Shown: positions 1 to 9,063 of the stretch, piece by piece
Layout: each line of letters opens with the position of its first letter
How positions within the stretch are numbered: the stretch's first letter is position 1
Assembly: GCF_965218685.1 (NCBI RefSeq)
Contig: NZ_OZ244657.1
Location: forward strand, 2,542,001 to 2,606,000
Length of the DNA: 64,000 nucleotides
Source: Thalassobius sp965218685
GTDB taxonomy: Bacteria > Pseudomonadota > Alphaproteobacteria > Rhodobacterales > Rhodobacteraceae
Reading direction: 5' to 3'
Position numbers and translations under genes: made by a program
The notes under the pieces: generated by a model
Seen by the model: the letters and a program-made list of their open reading frames with translations, nothing else
The model's database searches: none
What the model was told of the DNA's origin: nothing

Positions 1-668
1 CGCGCCACCTCGATGATGCGGTCGAATAGCTCGTCCATCACGATGGGGGACACGCCCGCAGTGGGCTCGTCAAGCAACAGCACTTTGGGCTGGGTCATCA
101 GCGCGCGGCCTACGGCCACCTGCTGACGTTGCCCACCTGACAGCTCGCCCGCCGGTTGGCGGCGTTTGTCCTTGAGGATCGGGAACAGCTCGTACACTTG
201 CGCCAGCGTGTCTGCAAAATCGTCCTTGCGGATAAAGGCGCCCATCTCCAGGTTTTCCTCGACCGTCATCGAGGTGAAGATGTTATGGGTTTGCGGCACA
301 AAGCCCATGCCCTTGACCACGCGGTCCTGCGGGCTGAGGTCAGTGATATCCTGACCATCTAGGCGAACCGAGCCCTGTCGCAGGTTCAGCATCCCAAAGG
401 TCGCCTTCATCGCGGTGGACTTGCCCGCGCCATTGGGGCCCACGATCACGGCAATCTGTCCTTTGTTCACCGCGATGGTGCAGTCATGCAAAATATCGGG
501 GCCGTTTTTGCCATAGCCGCCGGTCATGCTGTCGCCGATCAGGAATGCTTCGTCCGTGTGCGCTGCTGCGCCTGTTCCGGGCGAAGGCTGCATCGTTCCG
601 ACCCCGTCGGGATTGGTGATCGAGGCATCCTTGTTCCCGTGATCGTCCTGGTATGGGTTCCCGGTCAT
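1..668 (-). CDS. livF: Branched-chain amino acid ABC transporter ATP-binding protein, 3'-truncated by window edge
   Basis: ATPase of a high-affinity branched-chain amino acid (HAAT) importer; it would pair with LivG on the cytoplasmic face of the permeases. Reading from 668 leftwards I see a Walker A motif GPNGAGKS at about residues 77-84, a signature LSGGQRQQ and a Walker B ending LLLDEPTAG. The C-terminus lies outside the window. The start ATG overlaps the livG stop by four bases (ATGA), so translation is probably coupled. The first 40 or so residues are a low-complexity extension not usual for LivF, so a start at Met26 or Met48 is possible. Family call is firm; the substrate is inferred from the operon. 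Confidence 0.9.
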   Translation of the reverse strand, partial: MTGNPYQDDHGNKDASITNPDGVGTMQPSPGTGAAAHTDEAFLIGDSMTGGYGKNGPDILHDCTIAVNKGQIAVIVGPNGAGKSTAMKATFGMLNLRQGSVRLDGQDITDLSPQDRVVKGMGFVPQTHNIFTSMTVEENLEMGAFIRKDDFADTLAQVYELFPILKDKRRQPAGELSGGQRQQVAVGRALMTQPKVLLLDEPTAGVSPIVMDELFDRIIEVA

Positions 669-1453
669 GCGCCCACCTTGTCCTTGTTTTTCAGGCCCGT
701 GCCCAGATAGGCCTCGATCACCTGTTCGTTCGCCTTGATCTCGGCCAGCGTGCCCTCGGCCAGGACTTTGCCTTCGGCCATACAGATCACCGGGTCACAG
801 ATCTTGTCGATAAAATCCATGTCGTGCTCGATCACGACGAAGGTATAGCCGCGTTCCTGATTCAACTGCTTGATCGCGTCTGCAATGGTATAGAGCAGCG
901 TGCGGTTAACGCCGGCGCCGACCTCGTCCAGGAACACGATCTTGGCGTCCACCATCATAGTGCGGCCCAGCTCCAGCAGTTTTTTCTGCCCGCCGGACAC
1001 TTCACCCGCCTTCAGGTCGGCAATGTGTTCAATAGTCAGGAACTCCAGCACCTCGTCAGCCTTGGCGCGCAGGGCACGTTCCTCGTCGGCGATGCGTTTG
1101 CGGCCGAACCAAGTGTTCCACAGCTTTTCACCCGATTGCCCGCCGGGCACCATCATCAGGTTCTCGCGGCAGCTCATCGAGCCGAATTCGTGCGCGATCT
1201 GGAACGTGCGCAGCAGGCCCTTGTGGAACAATTCATGCGGCGGCAGGCCGGTGATGTCCTCGCCATCCATGATCACGCGGCCCGCGGTCGGGGGCAGTAC
1301 CCCCGCAATCACGTTAAACAATGTGGTTTTTCCCGCGCCATTGGGACCGATCAACCCAGTGATCGAGCCAGTCTCGATCTTCAGGCTGGCTCCGTCTACG
1401 GCACGAAAGCCCCCAAAGTGCTTATGAAGGTCTTCGACGACAATCATAGGCAT
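665..1453 (-). CDS. livG: Branched-chain amino acid ABC transporter ATP-binding protein
   Basis: Second ATPase of the Liv-type importer, 262 residues, close to the family length of about 255. Walker A GPNGAGKT is at residues 36-43, followed by a VSGGQKK signature and a Walker B with sequence FLDEVGAGVN. The usual Pro of the LDEPAAG segment is Val here. The TFQ Q-loop and the switch His in VVIEHDMDF are present. It follows the binding-protein gene on the same strand and overlaps livF by four bases. An in-frame ATG two codons downstream (MIVVEDLHK) is an alternative start. Confidence 0.93.
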   Translation of the reverse strand: MPMIVVEDLHKHFGGFRAVDGASLKIETGSITGLIGPNGAGKTTLFNVIAGVLPPTAGRVIMDGEDITGLPPHELFHKGLLRTFQIAHEFGSMSCRENLMMVPGGQSGEKLWNTWFGRKRIADEERALRAKADEVLEFLTIEHIADLKAGEVSGGQKKLLELGRTMMVDAKIVFLDEVGAGVNRTLLYTIADAIKQLNQERGYTFVVIEHDMDFIDKICDPVICMAEGKVLAEGTLAEIKANEQVIEAYLGTGLKNKDKVGA

Positions 1454-1493
1454 CCCCCGTCTAAATGCGCTTTTTCGCGCTGTTATTTTGAAA

Positions 1494-1516
1494 CAGCCCG
1501 GCGCATGGCCGGGCTG
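1494..1516 (-). terminator. Intercistronic stem-loop between livK and livG
   Basis: A perfect 9-bp inverted repeat (CAGCCCGGC / GCCGGGCTG, 5-nt loop) lies between the binding-protein gene and livG. On the minus strand only three T residues follow, so it looks like a weak terminator or an RNA-stabilising hairpin rather than a full stop. That would let the binding protein be made in excess over the ATPases, a common arrangement in ABC operons. Confidence 0.65.
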
Positions 1517-1539
1517 CTTTGTTGCGTCGGGCCAGGCCC

Positions 1540-2739
1540 TTAGCGGTATTTCACAGTGGTCAGCTTGCCACCTTTCATTTCCAGCTGGCGATAGCCACCA
1601 GCGGCTTCACCGGGGCCGATCAGCTCGACCGCGGTCGCACCGACATAGTCCACGTCACCACCACCGGCGATGATCTCCAGCGCTTTGCCCAACTCACCGG
1701 GATAGATTTTCTCGCCCGGGGCGTTGGCCACATCCATGATCTTGGCCTTGTAGTCGCCTGCCTCGGTCGAGCCAGCGGCCTGCATGGCCAGCATGATCAG
1801 CGCAGCAGCGTCATAGCTTTCGCCGACATAGGGGCCGTCACCGCCTTCGATGTTCGCAGCGGCGATCATCTCTGCCATCATGCTTGCGCCTTCGCTTTCT
1901 GTGCCGGGTACGGTGCCGACCGAGCCGTCAATCTCGTCACCAAAGGCTTCTTCCAGCGCGGAGCCGATCATGCCGTCAGGCAGGACGAACGTGTCAAACG
2001 CACCCGAGTCCAGCGCGGCGCGGATCATGCCGGGGCCACCCTGGTCAACATAGCCGGCAACCACCAGCGCGTCGCCACCAGCCGAGGCCAGAGCGCCAAC
2101 TTCGGCCGAGTAGTCAGCCTTGCCATCTTCGTGTGCTGCGGTCGCGGTCACTTCGCCACCGGCAGCCTTGAACGCAGCAGCGATGCTGTCGGCCAGGCCC
2201 TTGCCATAGTCGTTGTTGGTATAGGTGACGGCGGCGGACTTGATCCCAGCCTCGATCATCACCTCGGCCACAACCTGACCCTGACGCGCATCCGACGGGG
2301 CGGTGCGGAAGAACAGGCCGTTATCTTCGGCAGCGGTCAGCGCCGGAGAGGTCGCCGAGGGCGAAATCATCACGATGCCGTTGGGCACGGCCACGTTGGC
2401 CAGAACCGCTCCGGTCACACCCGAGCAGTCAGCGCCCATGATGCCTTTGACACCGTCCGACGTGATCAGACGTTCAGCAGCGGCGGTCGCGGCGCCGGCG
2501 TCAACACAGGTCGAGTCTGCGCGCACGGGGGTGACCTTGGCGCCGCCCATCAGTTTGCCGCTTTCGGTGACTTCAGCCATCGCCATTTCGGCGCCCGCTG
2601 CCATTGCAGGGGTCAGCGATTCAATCGGGCCGGTGAAACCCAGAATGACACCCAGCTTCACTTCGTTGCCGTGTCCACCAGCAAAGGCCGAGCCAGCCAT
2701 CAGAGCGGTTGCGGCGCTCGCCATAAGAAACTTTTTCAT
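1540..2739 (-). CDS. Branched-chain amino acid ABC transporter substrate-binding protein
   Basis: Periplasmic receptor of the LivJ/LivK type (Peripla_BP_6), 399 residues. A signal peptide is clear: MKK, a hydrophobic stretch and cleavage after GSAFA near residue 21. The mature protein carries typical family features, such as LGVILGFTGP at its N-terminus and the later VTYTNNDYGKGLADS segment. The ribosome site GGGAG sits 5 bases before the ATG. It is the first gene of the operon and is followed by a stem-loop and then livG. The ligand cannot be read from sequence; related proteins bind branched-chain amino acids, amides or short-chain solutes. Confidence 0.92.
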   Translation of the reverse strand: MKKFLMASAATALMAGSAFAGGHGNEVKLGVILGFTGPIESLTPAMAAGAEMAMAEVTESGKLMGGAKVTPVRADSTCVDAGAATAAAERLITSDGVKGIMGADCSGVTGAVLANVAVPNGIVMISPSATSPALTAAEDNGLFFRTAPSDARQGQVVAEVMIEAGIKSAAVTYTNNDYGKGLADSIAAAFKAAGGEVTATAAHEDGKADYSAEVGALASAGGDALVVAGYVDQGGPGMIRAALDSGAFDTFVLPDGMIGSALEEAFGDEIDGSVGTVPGTESEGASMMAEMIAAANIEGGDGPYVGESYDAAALIMLAMQAAGSTEAGDYKAKIMDVANAPGEKIYPGELGKALEIIAGGGDVDYVGATAVELIGPGEAAGGYRQLEMKGGKLTTVKYR

Positions 2740-2907
2740 GTTTTACTCCCAGTTGGAACAATGATCCGGACTCGAGCCTAGCCGTGGCCCAGCGAAAAGA
2801 AAAGATTCTTTCCAGAAGGATTTATTGGGCGGTTACAATTGTATGCCTCGATATTTTGACCACGCGGTCTAGCTGTTTGACTGTCTATATTTAGGGGGAA
2901 ATCGACC

Positions 2908-4005
2908 ATGTATCGTGCATTTGCGACTTTAAGTGCGGCATGCCTTTACGTCATGCTTATTGCGTCTTTCACGACTTCCGCGTGGGCAGGGGTGGTGGCC
3001 AAGAAAGTAGCCGAGGGATTCTATGTCCCCTGGAGCATCGGTTTCCTGCCTGATGGTGCGATTCTTGTCACCGACCGCGACGGAGAGCTGTGGCGGATTG
3101 ATTCCCAGGGCGCGAAAACGCAAATCTCTGGGCTGCCTCAGGTGGTCGCCAAGGGGCAAGGCGGCTTGTTGGATGTGCTGATCCCGCGGGATTTCGAACG
3201 CACGCGGCATCTGTTTCTCAGTTACTCGGCACAGCAAGGACGTGGCAGTGGCACCGCGATTGTCAGGGCACAGCTGAAACCTGAAGCCACACAACTGACC
3301 GGCGTGAAACAGATTTTTCAGATGACCAGGGGCAGCTCGGGCGGGCGTCATTTTGGGGGTCGCATGGTCGAGGCGCCCGATGGCACCTTGTTCCTGACCG
3401 TCGGAGAGCGCGGAGATCGTCCCTCGGCGCAGGATCTGCGCCGGCACAATGGCAGCGTAATCAGAATCAATCCGGACGGCTCGGTGCCCGCCGACAACCC
3501 ATTCACCGGCCATGCCGGTATCGCGCCCGAGATTTGGTCCTATGGGCACCGAAACCCGCAAGGGGCGGCGCTGGATGGGTCCGGTCAGCTGTGGGTGAAT
3601 GAACACGGCGCCCGCGGCGGAGACGAGGTGAACCGCATTCACAAAGGCGCGAACTATGGCTGGCCGGTGATCGCCTATGGCCGGCATTATACGGGCCTGA
3701 AGATCGGCGAGGGCACGGCAAAACCGGGAATGGAGCAGCCCGAGCATTACTGGGATCCGTCCATCGCGCCCTCGGGGATGACGTTCTATGACGGGGATCT
3801 GTTCCCGGACTGGCGTGGGGATGCCTTTGTTGGCTCGCTCAAGTTCGACTATATCGCGCGCCTGTCGGGTGATCCCTTGCGCGAGGTTCAGCAAATCAAG
3901 CTGCCTCAAACCTTGCGCGTGCGCGATATCCGCACCGGGCCGGATGGGGCGATCTGGTTCCTTAGCGAAGGGCAGGGCGCGCTGTACCGCCTGGTTCCCG
4001 ACTAG
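2908..4005 (+). CDS. PQQ-dependent sugar dehydrogenase family protein (glucose/sorbosone dehydrogenase fold)
   Basis: Secreted six-bladed beta-propeller of the GSDH family (PF07995), 365 residues, with a signal peptide cleaved after about SAWA (residue 27). Family hallmarks are VPWSIGFLPDG, the GLLDV segment, FGGRMVEAPDGTLFLTVGERGD, a SYGHRNPQG motif and NEHGARGGDEVN. It resembles E. coli YliI (Asd), a soluble aldose dehydrogenase. No PQQ-synthesis genes are in the window, so the cofactor would come from elsewhere or the bound cofactor differs. It is divergent from livK and its stop codon overlaps that of the GlxA-type gene tail to tail. Confidence 0.85.
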   Translation: MYRAFATLSAACLYVMLIASFTTSAWAGVVAKKVAEGFYVPWSIGFLPDGAILVTDRDGELWRIDSQGAKTQISGLPQVVAKGQGGLLDVLIPRDFERTRHLFLSYSAQQGRGSGTAIVRAQLKPEATQLTGVKQIFQMTRGSSGGRHFGGRMVEAPDGTLFLTVGERGDRPSAQDLRRHNGSVIRINPDGSVPADNPFTGHAGIAPEIWSYGHRNPQGAALDGSGQLWVNEHGARGGDEVNRIHKGANYGWPVIAYGRHYTGLKIGEGTAKPGMEQPEHYWDPSIAPSGMTFYDGDLFPDWRGDAFVGSLKFDYIARLSGDPLREVQQIKLPQTLRVRDIRTGPDGAIWFLSEGQGALYRLVPD

Positions 4006-5000
4006 GGTTTGCCGGCGTAGCTGCCACGCTCGCGATAGGGCGTGGTGCTATAGTGAGAGCGATAGCATTTCGAGAAATGCGAGGGTGAGGCAAAGCCGCA
4101 CGCCAGCGCCACGTTGATCACACTCATGTCCGTTTGCATCAGCAGGTTGCGGGCGCGTTGCAGGCGCAGTTCCATGTAATACCGCTTGGGGCTGCGATCC
4201 AGGTACCGGCGGAACAGGCGCTCCAACTGTCGCGTCGACATGTCCACACCCTTGGCCAGAATCGCGGGCGAGATCGGCTCTTCGATATTGGACTCCATTT
4301 CCTGGATGACCTGGCTGAGCTTGGGGTGCCGCACGCCGATCCGGGTGGGCGTGGACAGGCGCTGAATATCCTGATCGGTGCGGATCGAGTTATATATCTG
4401 CTGATCGGCCACGGCATTGGCCATTTCTTCGCCCAAATCCGTCGCGATGAGGTTCAGCATAAGGTCGATGGACGAGGTGCCGCCCGCCGTTGTCAGACGT
4501 TTCCCATCTATCACGAACACCGACTTGGTCAGTTCAATCTCGGGGAAATCCTCGATAAAACTGTCCTGGTTTTCCCAGTGGATCGTCGCGCGCTTGCCGT
4601 CCAGCAACCCGGCTTTGGCCAGCGCATAAGAGGCGGTGCACAGACTGCCAAGGGTCAGACCGCGCCTTGCCTCGCGGCGCATCCACCCGATCAGCTTTTT
4701 CGTGGTTGCGTCCTGAATCTGAACACCGCCGCAGATCAGAACAGTGTCATCGCGCGACAGCTCGATCAGATCGTCATCCAGTTTGAACTCGGTCCCGGCG
4801 GAACAGTTGACCGTGTCCCCGCCGCTGCCGATCAGAATCCAGTCATAGACCTGCCGTCCGGCCACACGGTTCGCAATCCGCAGACTGTCCAAGGCAGCAG
4901 CGAAGCTGAGAAGCGTAAAATTGGGAAGCAAAACAAAGACAAAGCGTTTGGGCTTGTCCAGTTTGCTTGAGGCTGGGGTCAGCGTCACAGTGTCGTTCAT
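4002..5000 (-). CDS. GlxA family transcriptional regulator (DJ-1/PfpI domain plus AraC HTH)
   Basis: 332 residues in two parts. The N-terminal half is an amidase-like DJ-1/PfpI sensor domain, with the nucleophile-elbow region LGSLCTASYALA. The C-terminal half from about residue 225 is an AraC/XylS double helix-turn-helix with MSTRQLERLFRRYL, ARNLLMQTDMSVINVALACGF and SPSHFSKCYRSHY. I place the start at 5000 because AGGGA lies 8 bases upstream; an ATG at 5006 would sit on top of that site. It is divergent from aroF. Related regulators sense glycine betaine, arginine or carnitine, but the ligand here is unknown. Confidence 0.88.
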   Translation of the reverse strand: MNDTVTLTPASSKLDKPKRFVFVLLPNFTLLSFAAALDSLRIANRVAGRQVYDWILIGSGGDTVNCSAGTEFKLDDDLIELSRDDTVLICGGVQIQDATTKKLIGWMRREARRGLTLGSLCTASYALAKAGLLDGKRATIHWENQDSFIEDFPEIELTKSVFVIDGKRLTTAGGTSSIDLMLNLIATDLGEEMANAVADQQIYNSIRTDQDIQRLSTPTRIGVRHPKLSQVIQEMESNIEEPISPAILAKGVDMSTRQLERLFRRYLDRSPKRYYMELRLQRARNLLMQTDMSVINVALACGFASPSHFSKCYRSHYSTTPYRERGSYAGKP

Positions 5001-5184
5001 CGGCATTTCCCTGAGTCGGCGCGCAAGTTCAGCACCTTTGTTTGCCCGGTTCAAGAGGGCTTGGAAACACCCGCTAAAGGCGCGGGCATTCCACTGGCCT
5101 AATAAGACGAATTGCATATGGCGCAGGCGCGCACGCTCGGATATAGAAGGGCGACCTGAACAGAGGACCAATCGGAGAAATACG

Positions 5185-6552
5185 ATGAGTGAGTGGCAAA
5201 AAACCAACTGGCGCAACAAGCCCAGGGTTCAGATGCCCGACTATACGGATGAGGCGGCACTGAACTCGGTCGAGGATCAGCTGTCGAAATATCCGCCGCT
5301 GGTCTTCGCCGGAGAGGCGCGCAAGCTGAAAGAATCCCTGGCAGCCGCCTCGCGCGGCGAGGCCTTTTTGCTGCAAGGTGGCGATTGTGCCGAAAGCTTT
5401 GATCAATTCAGTGCAAATGCGATCCGCGACACCTTTAAGGTGATGCTGCAGATGGCGATGGTACTGACCTATGGTGCCAAGGTGCCGGTGATCAAGGTTG
5501 GCCGTATGGCCGGTCAGTTCGCCAAGCCGCGCTCGGCCCCTACGGAAACCGTGGATGGTCTGGAGCTGCCCAGCTATCGCGGTGACATCATCAACGAGTT
5601 GGAATTCACCTCGGACGCCCGGATCCCGGACCCGGCCAAGATGCTGCAGGCCTACACGCAATCGGCGGCCACGCTGAACCTGCTGCGCGCCTTCAGCACC
5701 GGCGGTTATGCCGATGTGCACCAGGTTCACCAGTGGACCCTGGGCTTTACCGAGGGCGAGAAGGCCGCGAAATACCGCGAGATGGCCAACCGTATCAGCG
5801 ACACGCTGGACTTCATGAAAGCCGCGGGCGTCAACAGCGCGCATACCAACGCGTTGCAGACCGTCAGCTTCTACACCAGCCATGAATCGCTGCTGCTGGA
5901 ATACGAAGAGGCGCTGACCCGGATGGATTCGACCTCTGGCAAATGGCTGGCAGGCTCGGGGCATATGCTGTGGATCGGCGATCGCACCCGTCAGCCCGAC
6001 GGCGCGCATGTTGAATTCCTGCGCGGAGTGATGAACCCGATCGGTCTGAAATGTGGCCCCACGACCACGGCCGAGGATCTGAAGGTTCTGATGAACAAGC
6101 TGAACCCGGAAAACGAGGCCGGCCGCCTGACCCTGATCGCGCGTTTCGGCGCAGGCAAAGTGGGTGAACACCTGCCGCGTCTGATCAAGACCGTGCAGGA
6201 AGAGGGCGCCAATGTTGTCTGGTCCTGTGATCCGATGCATGGCAACACGATCAAGTCGGCCTCGGGCTATAAAACCCGGCCCTTCGAAAGTGTGCTGCGT
6301 GAAGTGCAGGAATTCTTTGCCATCCACCGCGCCGAGGGCACCGTTCCCGGCGGTGTGCACTTCGAGATGACCGGCCAGGACGTGACCGAATGTACTGGCG
6401 GTGTGCGTGCTGTCACCGAAGAGGACCTTTCGGATCGCTATCACACCGCGTGTGATCCGCGTCTGAATGCCTCGCAATCACTGGAGCTGGCCTTCTTGGT
6501 GGCCGAAGAACTTTCGGCGCTGCGTGAAGGCAAAGAAGCTAAAGCCGTGTGA
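5185..6552 (+). CDS. Class II 3-deoxy-7-phosphoheptulonate (DAHP) synthase
   Basis: First enzyme of the shikimate pathway: phosphoenolpyruvate plus erythrose 4-phosphate to DAHP. It has 455 residues, the length of plant-like class II (AroA-II) enzymes. Recognisable segments are LLQGGDCAESF, KVGRMAGQFAKPRS, GLELPSYRGD, GSGHMLWIGDRTRQ, WSCDPMHGNT and the C-terminal SQSLELAFLVAE. The Cys of GGDCAE and the His of DPMHGN are expected metal ligands. The start is set by CGGAGAA about 8 bases upstream; an open frame continues upstream to 4921 but encodes nothing conserved. Transcription ends at the terminator just downstream. Confidence 0.96.
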   Translation: MSEWQKTNWRNKPRVQMPDYTDEAALNSVEDQLSKYPPLVFAGEARKLKESLAAASRGEAFLLQGGDCAESFDQFSANAIRDTFKVMLQMAMVLTYGAKVPVIKVGRMAGQFAKPRSAPTETVDGLELPSYRGDIINELEFTSDARIPDPAKMLQAYTQSAATLNLLRAFSTGGYADVHQVHQWTLGFTEGEKAAKYREMANRISDTLDFMKAAGVNSAHTNALQTVSFYTSHESLLLEYEEALTRMDSTSGKWLAGSGHMLWIGDRTRQPDGAHVEFLRGVMNPIGLKCGPTTTAEDLKVLMNKLNPENEAGRLTLIARFGAGKVGEHLPRLIKTVQEEGANVVWSCDPMHGNTIKSASGYKTRPFESVLREVQEFFAIHRAEGTVPGGVHFEMTGQDVTECTGGVRAVTEEDLSDRYHTACDPRLNASQSLELAFLVAEELSALREGKEAKAV

Positions 6553-6575
6553 TCCACACCTGGAATTGAAACGGA

Positions 6576-6606
6576 AAAACGCGCCTGTCCGGGCGCGTTT
6601 TTTTAT
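6576..6606 (+). terminator. Rho-independent terminator of the DAHP synthase gene
   Basis: ACGCGCC and GGCGCGT form a GC-rich stem with a short loop, followed by a run of seven to eight T on the plus strand. A-residues on the other side of the stem allow it to act weakly on the convergent PAS gene as well. Confidence 0.85.
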
Positions 6607-7334
6607 TTGTCTGACTTGATCAGCCTAAGCACAGGTTTGCGCCCCGATTTTGTCGTAAGATCGAACGGCCGGGCAGGTTCTGCAAACACCGGATCGGGGG
6701 TCATATTCTGACGCGGAACCGAACGCGGCAACGGAACTGATCCGGTCAAAGGCGTCAGGCGCTGTGTATCCATCCGGAACCTGCGCGGCGGGCGCCCGAC
6801 GCCCCCATAAGTGGCCAGACAGCCCAAAGCACGGGTCACACGGTTTTCGTCATCGGTTAATGGCAACACCAGCATCCGCGCCTGACATTTTGGCTTACCC
6901 AAGCCCCGCTCGGCGCTCAGGTCTGCGATCAATTGGGCCGGCGCGGTAAAGACCTGCTCAAGATAGTCCGCAAAACGCGCGCGATGCTCCGGCGCGATAA
7001 GCGCGGTCAGAGGCATGCCACGGATTTCCATCCCCATCAGGTCATTCAGGTGCGAGCCGGCCAAGCGGATATGGCCCACGCCGGGCGCGATACGTTCGAT
7101 CATGAAAGTATGCGCCAGCGCGCCCTCGATTCCCCGCGGGTCAATCTCCAAACGCGAGGGCATTTGGCGCGACCCCTTCAGAGCAGTCCAATAGGCGTCC
7201 ACCTCGGCCAACTGAGGAAATCTGTTTTCTGACACGTGTTTACCGATCTCGATGACGTTCTCAGAAGTCTTGGGGCCGCTATTGCCCAGATAGCCGCTAA
7301 AAAACATGGCCTTCACCCGTGATTGCTTTTCCAT
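6603..7334 (-). CDS. PAS_5 domain protein of unknown function
   Basis: 243 residues. The middle section (about residues 35-170) matches the PAS_5 (DUF1488-like) family common in Rhodobacterales and Rhizobiales: FPQLAEVDAYWTALKGSRQMPSR, then DPRGIEGALAHTFMIERI and RLAGSHLNDLMGMEIRGMPLT. The C-terminal 70 residues are basic and proline-rich and probably disordered. No output domain is visible, so a sensory or adaptor role is only a guess. It converges on the DAHP synthase gene and ends inside its terminator. The start could also be the ATG at about 7308 (MFFSGYLG); neither has an ideally spaced ribosome site. Confidence 0.75.
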   Translation of the reverse strand: MEKQSRVKAMFFSGYLGNSGPKTSENVIEIGKHVSENRFPQLAEVDAYWTALKGSRQMPSRLEIDPRGIEGALAHTFMIERIAPGVGHIRLAGSHLNDLMGMEIRGMPLTALIAPEHRARFADYLEQVFTAPAQLIADLSAERGLGKPKCQARMLVLPLTDDENRVTRALGCLATYGGVGRPPRRFRMDTQRLTPLTGSVPLPRSVPRQNMTPDPVFAEPARPFDLTTKSGRKPVLRLIKSDK

Positions 7335-7530
7335 CCTTTGCCGCGACCTTGAGTGATTTCAAAGGTTAACGCGGCAAAGGTTACCTAAATCTTAATATTC
7401 CATAGGTTGATGAAAATTGCTGCGGTTTTCGTAGTGAAAGGTTAATGATTGCCGGACAGCTGGCGCTTGCCCCTTTGGGGCCAAATCGCTTAGGGCTGTG
7501 CCGAATACCACGAACGAACAGGAGCCGCCC

Positions 7531-8421
7531 GTGCTGAAATCCATGACCGCCTTTTCCTCGGGCACCGGTGAAACCGCAACCTTCAGCTGGAGCTGGGAGC
7601 TGCGTTCGGTGAATGCCAAGGGTTTGGATCTGCGTCTGCGGGTGCCGGACTGGATCGACGGGCTTGAGATGGGACTGCGCACGCGTCTGACAAAGGCGAT
7701 GGGTCGGGGCAGCGTGGCGCTGTCGCTGAAGCTGTCGCGCGAAGATCAGGGTGGCAGCCTTGCGGTGAACGCCAGTGTTCTGAACTCGGTGCTGGAAGGC
7801 ATGCACGCGATCGAAGAAGCCGCCCTTGCCAAGGGTGTTTCCCTGACGCCCGCCAGCGCCGCCGAAGTGCTGGCCATGCGTGGCGTTGCCGAGACCCGCT
7901 CGGCTGACGAGGATACCGCCGGGCTGCGCGAGGCTTTGCTGACCGATTTCCAACCCATCCTTGAGCGTTTTCTTGACATGCGCGCCAGCGAAGGGGCGGC
8001 GCTGCATCAGGTTCTTGGTGGCCAGATTGACAAGATCGCCACTCTGACCGCCGAAGCAGCCGAGGTTGTCGTTTCGCGCGCGGAGGAAAACGAACAGGCA
8101 CTGCGCAACGCCTTGGCGCGGGTGATACAGAACATTGGCGAGGCAGACGAGCAGCGCGTAACCCAGGAACTGGCTCTGATCGCGGTGAAATCAGACGTCA
8201 CCGAGGAACTGGACCGCCTGCGCGCCCATATCGATGCCGCGCGCGAGTTGATGGCCCAGGACGGACCGGTTGGGCGCAAGCTGGACTTCCTGATGCAGGA
8301 ATTCAACCGCGAGGCTAACACCCTGTGCTCGAAATCGCAGAACACGCAGTTGACGCGCGTTGGTCTGGAATTGAAAACCGTCATCGACCAGATGCGCGAA
8401 CAAGTACAAAACGTGGAGTAA
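7531..8421 (+). CDS. yicC: YicC/YloC family endoribonuclease
   Basis: 296 residues with the classic YicC N-terminus (LKSMTAFSSGTGE), the YicC_N region SVNAKGLDLRLRVPDW, and the DUF1732 C-terminus AQDGPVGRKLDFLMQEFNREANTL ending in a conserved SKSQNTQLTRVGLELK segment. Family members cleave or guide decay of RNAs. I chose the GTG at 7531, which has GGAG about 7 bases before it; the frame extends to 7498 without a better start. The gene is three bases from gmk, and the yicC-gmk pairing is widely conserved. Confidence 0.92.
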   Translation: MLKSMTAFSSGTGETATFSWSWELRSVNAKGLDLRLRVPDWIDGLEMGLRTRLTKAMGRGSVALSLKLSREDQGGSLAVNASVLNSVLEGMHAIEEAALAKGVSLTPASAAEVLAMRGVAETRSADEDTAGLREALLTDFQPILERFLDMRASEGAALHQVLGGQIDKIATLTAEAAEVVVSRAEENEQALRNALARVIQNIGEADEQRVTQELALIAVKSDVTEELDRLRAHIDAARELMAQDGPVGRKLDFLMQEFNREANTLCSKSQNTQLTRVGLELKTVIDQMREQVQNVE

Positions 8422-8424
8422 ACC

Positions 8425-9063
8425 ATGCAACGACGTGGCCTTTTGATCATCCTGTCCTCGCCCTCGGGGGCGGGAAAATCCACACTGACAGGGCGTCTGC
8501 GCGACTGGGATCCCGAGATTAACTTTTCGGTCTCGGCCACCACCCGCGATCCGCGCCCCGGCGAGGTGGACGGCGAGCATTACCATTTCATGACGCAGGA
8601 CGCGTTCAAGAAAACGGTGCACGAAGACGGCATGCTGGAACACGCAGAGGTATTCGGGAACTACTATGGCTCGCCCAAAGCGCCGGTTCAGGCCGCGATC
8701 GAGAATGGCAAGGACGTGCTGTTCGACATTGACTGGCAAGGGGCGCAGCAGATCACCAATTCGTCGCTGGCCGCGCATGTACTGTCGATCTTCATCCTGC
8801 CGCCCTCGATCACGGAACTGCACCGCCGCTTGGTCAGTCGCGGTCAGGACAGCGACGAGGTGATCGCCAAACGCATGGCCAAAAGCTGGGACGAGATCAG
8901 CCACTGGGGCAGCTATGATTATGTGCTGGTCAACGATGATTTGGACAAGACAGCTGAAGAGCTGAAGACTATCGTGGCCGCAACCCGCATGCGACGGGTG
9001 CAGCAGCCGGTGTTGGTGGATCACGTGCGGACGCTGCAAACGGAATTCGAGGAACTGAAATGA
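8425..9063 (+). CDS. gmk: Guanylate kinase
   Basis: Phosphorylates GMP to GDP. It has 212 residues, normal for the family. The P-loop PSGAGKST is at residues 13-20. The GMP-binding region SVSATTRDPRPGEVDGEHYHF follows, and the lid and later DIDWQGAQQI segment are intact. It sits directly after yicC and overlaps the next gene by ATGA, so the three genes form one transcription unit. Confidence 0.97.
   Translation: MQRRGLLIILSSPSGAGKSTLTGRLRDWDPEINFSVSATTRDPRPGEVDGEHYHFMTQDAFKKTVHEDGMLEHAEVFGNYYGSPKAPVQAAIENGKDVLFDIDWQGAQQITNSSLAAHVLSIFILPPSITELHRRLVSRGQDSDEVIAKRMAKSWDEISHWGSYDYVLVNDDLDKTAEELKTIVAATRMRRVQQPVLVDHVRTLQTEFEELK

Noticed and set aside
2908..4005. A complete PQQ-dependent sugar oxidation locus
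   Set aside because: Only the dehydrogenase-like protein is present; no pqqABCDE genes or cytochrome partner in the window.
5074..6477. A 467-codon minus-strand frame across the DAHP synthase gene
   Set aside because: Antisense to an intact conserved enzyme, with no recognisable motif.
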